Below, in pieces: positions 62,476-64,000 of a stretch of 64,000 nt of DNA. Both the position numbers and the translations under genes were made by a program. The stretch comes from Lethocerus indicus (lineage: Eukaryota; Arthropoda; Insecta; Hemiptera; Belostomatidae): positions 5,208,001 to 5,272,000 of the forward strand of contig JACDQD010000103.1 in the NCBI GenBank assembly GCA_019843655.1. Direction: 5' to 3'. The notes beneath the pieces were generated by a model. The model did not search any database and had not been told where the DNA came from. It worked only from the letters and a program-made list of their open reading frames with translations. Positions within the stretch are counted from its first letter, which is position 1. Each line of letters starts with the position of its first letter.

Positions 62476-62543
62476 TGTAAATAATCAACTTATATTTATA
62501 TGTCACTTCTTTATGTGTAATTTCCTATTTTTGCTATAATAAA
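62476..62543 (+). terminator. 3' UTR end of gene 11
   Basis: TGTAAATA at 62476-62483, AATAAA at 62538-62543, followed by ATTATTTATT as in genes 8-10. Confidence 0.68.
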
Positions 62544-64000
62544 TAAGAATTATTTATTTTACGCTATAACCTTTTTCTTTTATTTATCATCCTGTACGAT
62601 TTTCGTGATATTTATTATCCTTACATTAAGTCACAGTTTCAACTGATGTTTTACATTAACTCTAATATATTAATGTCCTCATTCTATCCAGATTTCAATA
62701 ATAACTATTTTGAAAATCTTGTTAAATTATTCCCAGATATATGTATTGTGTTATTTAGCTTTTTAAATTTATAATTGTTTCTAAAAATGTTCATTTTCAA
62801 ATATAGTCTGTGAACTTAATTCAATCAAAGGGTAAAGAATGCAACATTATATGTTGAGGAAATAAAGATCGATCATTTTGAATTTCAAAGCTTCGTTAAT
62901 TAAGCAGCGCAGCCCATTTCGCTTCGACCCTAGAGCAGACCGAATTCTCGGATCGGCAGGATAGATAATTCTGCGATCTATATATAAAAATGTTCCTTCG
63001 TCTTTGATTTATTGACTACATTTCCATGATTTATTAATTTATTGACAATGTTTTCCTGCCAAGTTAGTTTTACTGTTGAAGATGAACAACACAACAGAAC
63101 AGTTAAATGGGGATAAATAGGATGAGTGTGAGTGGAAGCGAGGTGTCATCAAACGTGATCATTTTTTGCCACATGGAATATTGTTCCAGAGGAACAAATT
63201 AGGATACACGAATGCATTTATATGTATAATCCAAATTTTCTTAATGATACTTTGTACGTTTCATTTGCACCACGAATGGAGTGTTATAAATAATTATCAA
63301 TATAATATCCACACCTAGCTTATATCAATATTTTTCAATCATGGGAAATCTCCAACATACACTTCTGTAAAATTTCTTATGAAAAGTGTGAGCCCAAATT
63401 TTATCATCATTTACTAATAGGAGATCCTATCTCCACATTACAAGGTCAAAATTAATTATGTCCTAGTACCTATGGACCGCACTATAATTATTTCAGTTAT
63501 TTTTTTATAAAACATTAGCAAATTTATGATATACCAATGAGTCTTCTCTGTGGGGAAAGGTTTCAACAATTCATAGTAATGTATTACACCTGTAGAATTT
63601 ACTGCGTTTGCAATAAAAACAAATGCCAAAGTACGAGAAGCCGAGAGAAGAGCCCGTACTCGGTGGGCCGTCCCCCTCCCTAACAAGGGATGGACGAGCG
63701 GTAACCATAAACGATAAACCCTTCAGCCCCTAAGGCTGTAAACATAAACATTCCCCTTGCATCATCTACTAACTTATATATTTATATATAAGCCCAAGCT
63801 GACCTAACTAATTATCCTCTTTCCTATATAACCAGAAAACTGATATTTGGCAACCATATGATGTACATAAAAAAAAGGAAGCTATCGAGATGAAAATTAA
63901 TTAAGATGTTGGAAAGAATGTAACCACCTTATTTTTATTTATCCTATTTTTTTTTTAATTCTCCTGCTTTCTGGTGTCGAAGGAAGCCATTGATGCTCCT
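62544..64000. other. AT-rich right flank
   Basis: No gene, RNA or clear repeat recognised. A short GC-richer patch near 63640-63700 has no coding character. Confidence 0.6.

Noticed and set aside
1..64000. An exotic multi-gene system such as a defence, biosynthetic or viral cluster
   Set aside because: The only recognisable coding family is RR-2 cuticular proteins. No polymerase, integrase, nuclease, capsid or toxin-like reading frame was found on either strand.

Overview
The window is nuclear DNA from an insect. The evidence is eleven copies of one arthropod-specific family, the Rebers-Riddiford type 2 (RR-2, CPR) cuticular proteins. They have spliced genes with GT-AG introns, TATA boxes followed by TCAGT-type arthropod initiators, and AATAAA signals, all set in an AT-rich background with (TA)n, (CA)n and (GT)n microsatellites. 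Nothing prokaryotic is present. The order cannot be fixed from sequence alone; the large intergenic spaces would suit a large-genome, possibly hemimetabolous, insect (inference).

Layout. 1-18.3 kb: no recognisable gene; AT-rich DNA alternates with short CpG/GC-rich islands, microsatellites, two blocks of a degenerate 10-11 bp GGATTAAGG minisatellite and a double hairpin. 18.3-19.7 kb: CPR gene 1 on the minus strand. 19.7-35.9 kb: no recognisable gene, again with GC-rich islands. 35.9-62.5 kb: the main CPR cluster. Genes 2 and 3 (+) come first. Next are two inverted convergent pairs, 4(+)/5(-) and 6(+)/7(-), and then genes 8, 9, 10 and 11 (+). 62.5-64 kb: AT-rich flank without a gene seen.

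Every gene has the same architecture. A 12-nt first coding exon (Met-Ala/Val/Glu-Tyr/Phe/Leu-Lys) is followed by a phase-0 intron of 74-500 bp. One large second exon then carries the rest of the signal peptide, a [15 protein letters not shown] motif, Ala/Pro repeats, the RR-2 chitin-binding domain and an Ala/Pro- or Gly-rich tail. The proteins are expected to be secreted by epidermal cells and to bind chitin in the procuticle.

The cluster falls into two classes that differ both in protein tail and in 3' UTR. Genes 2-7 (tails ending YFH, LLH or YIH) carry a small hairpin, NTCAC-3nt-GTGAN', at a nearly fixed 12 nt before AATAAA; its second base pair is G-C, T-A or A-T in different genes, which is covariation. 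Genes 1, 8, 9, 10 and 11 (tails ending YHG) lack that hairpin, and each has a Pumilio-type TGTAAATA. Promoters share a GGCGTGGYC box in most genes, a CAAGGTC-like box in genes 2-7, and a TATA box in all.

Genes 1, 2, 8, 10 and 11 are intact. Genes 3, 6 and 9 have small frame faults, almost all losses of C from C-runs. Genes 4, 5 and 7 are badly disrupted. Faults of this kind limited to near-identical GC-rich paralogues may be long-read consensus errors rather than true pseudogenisation; the sequence alone cannot decide.
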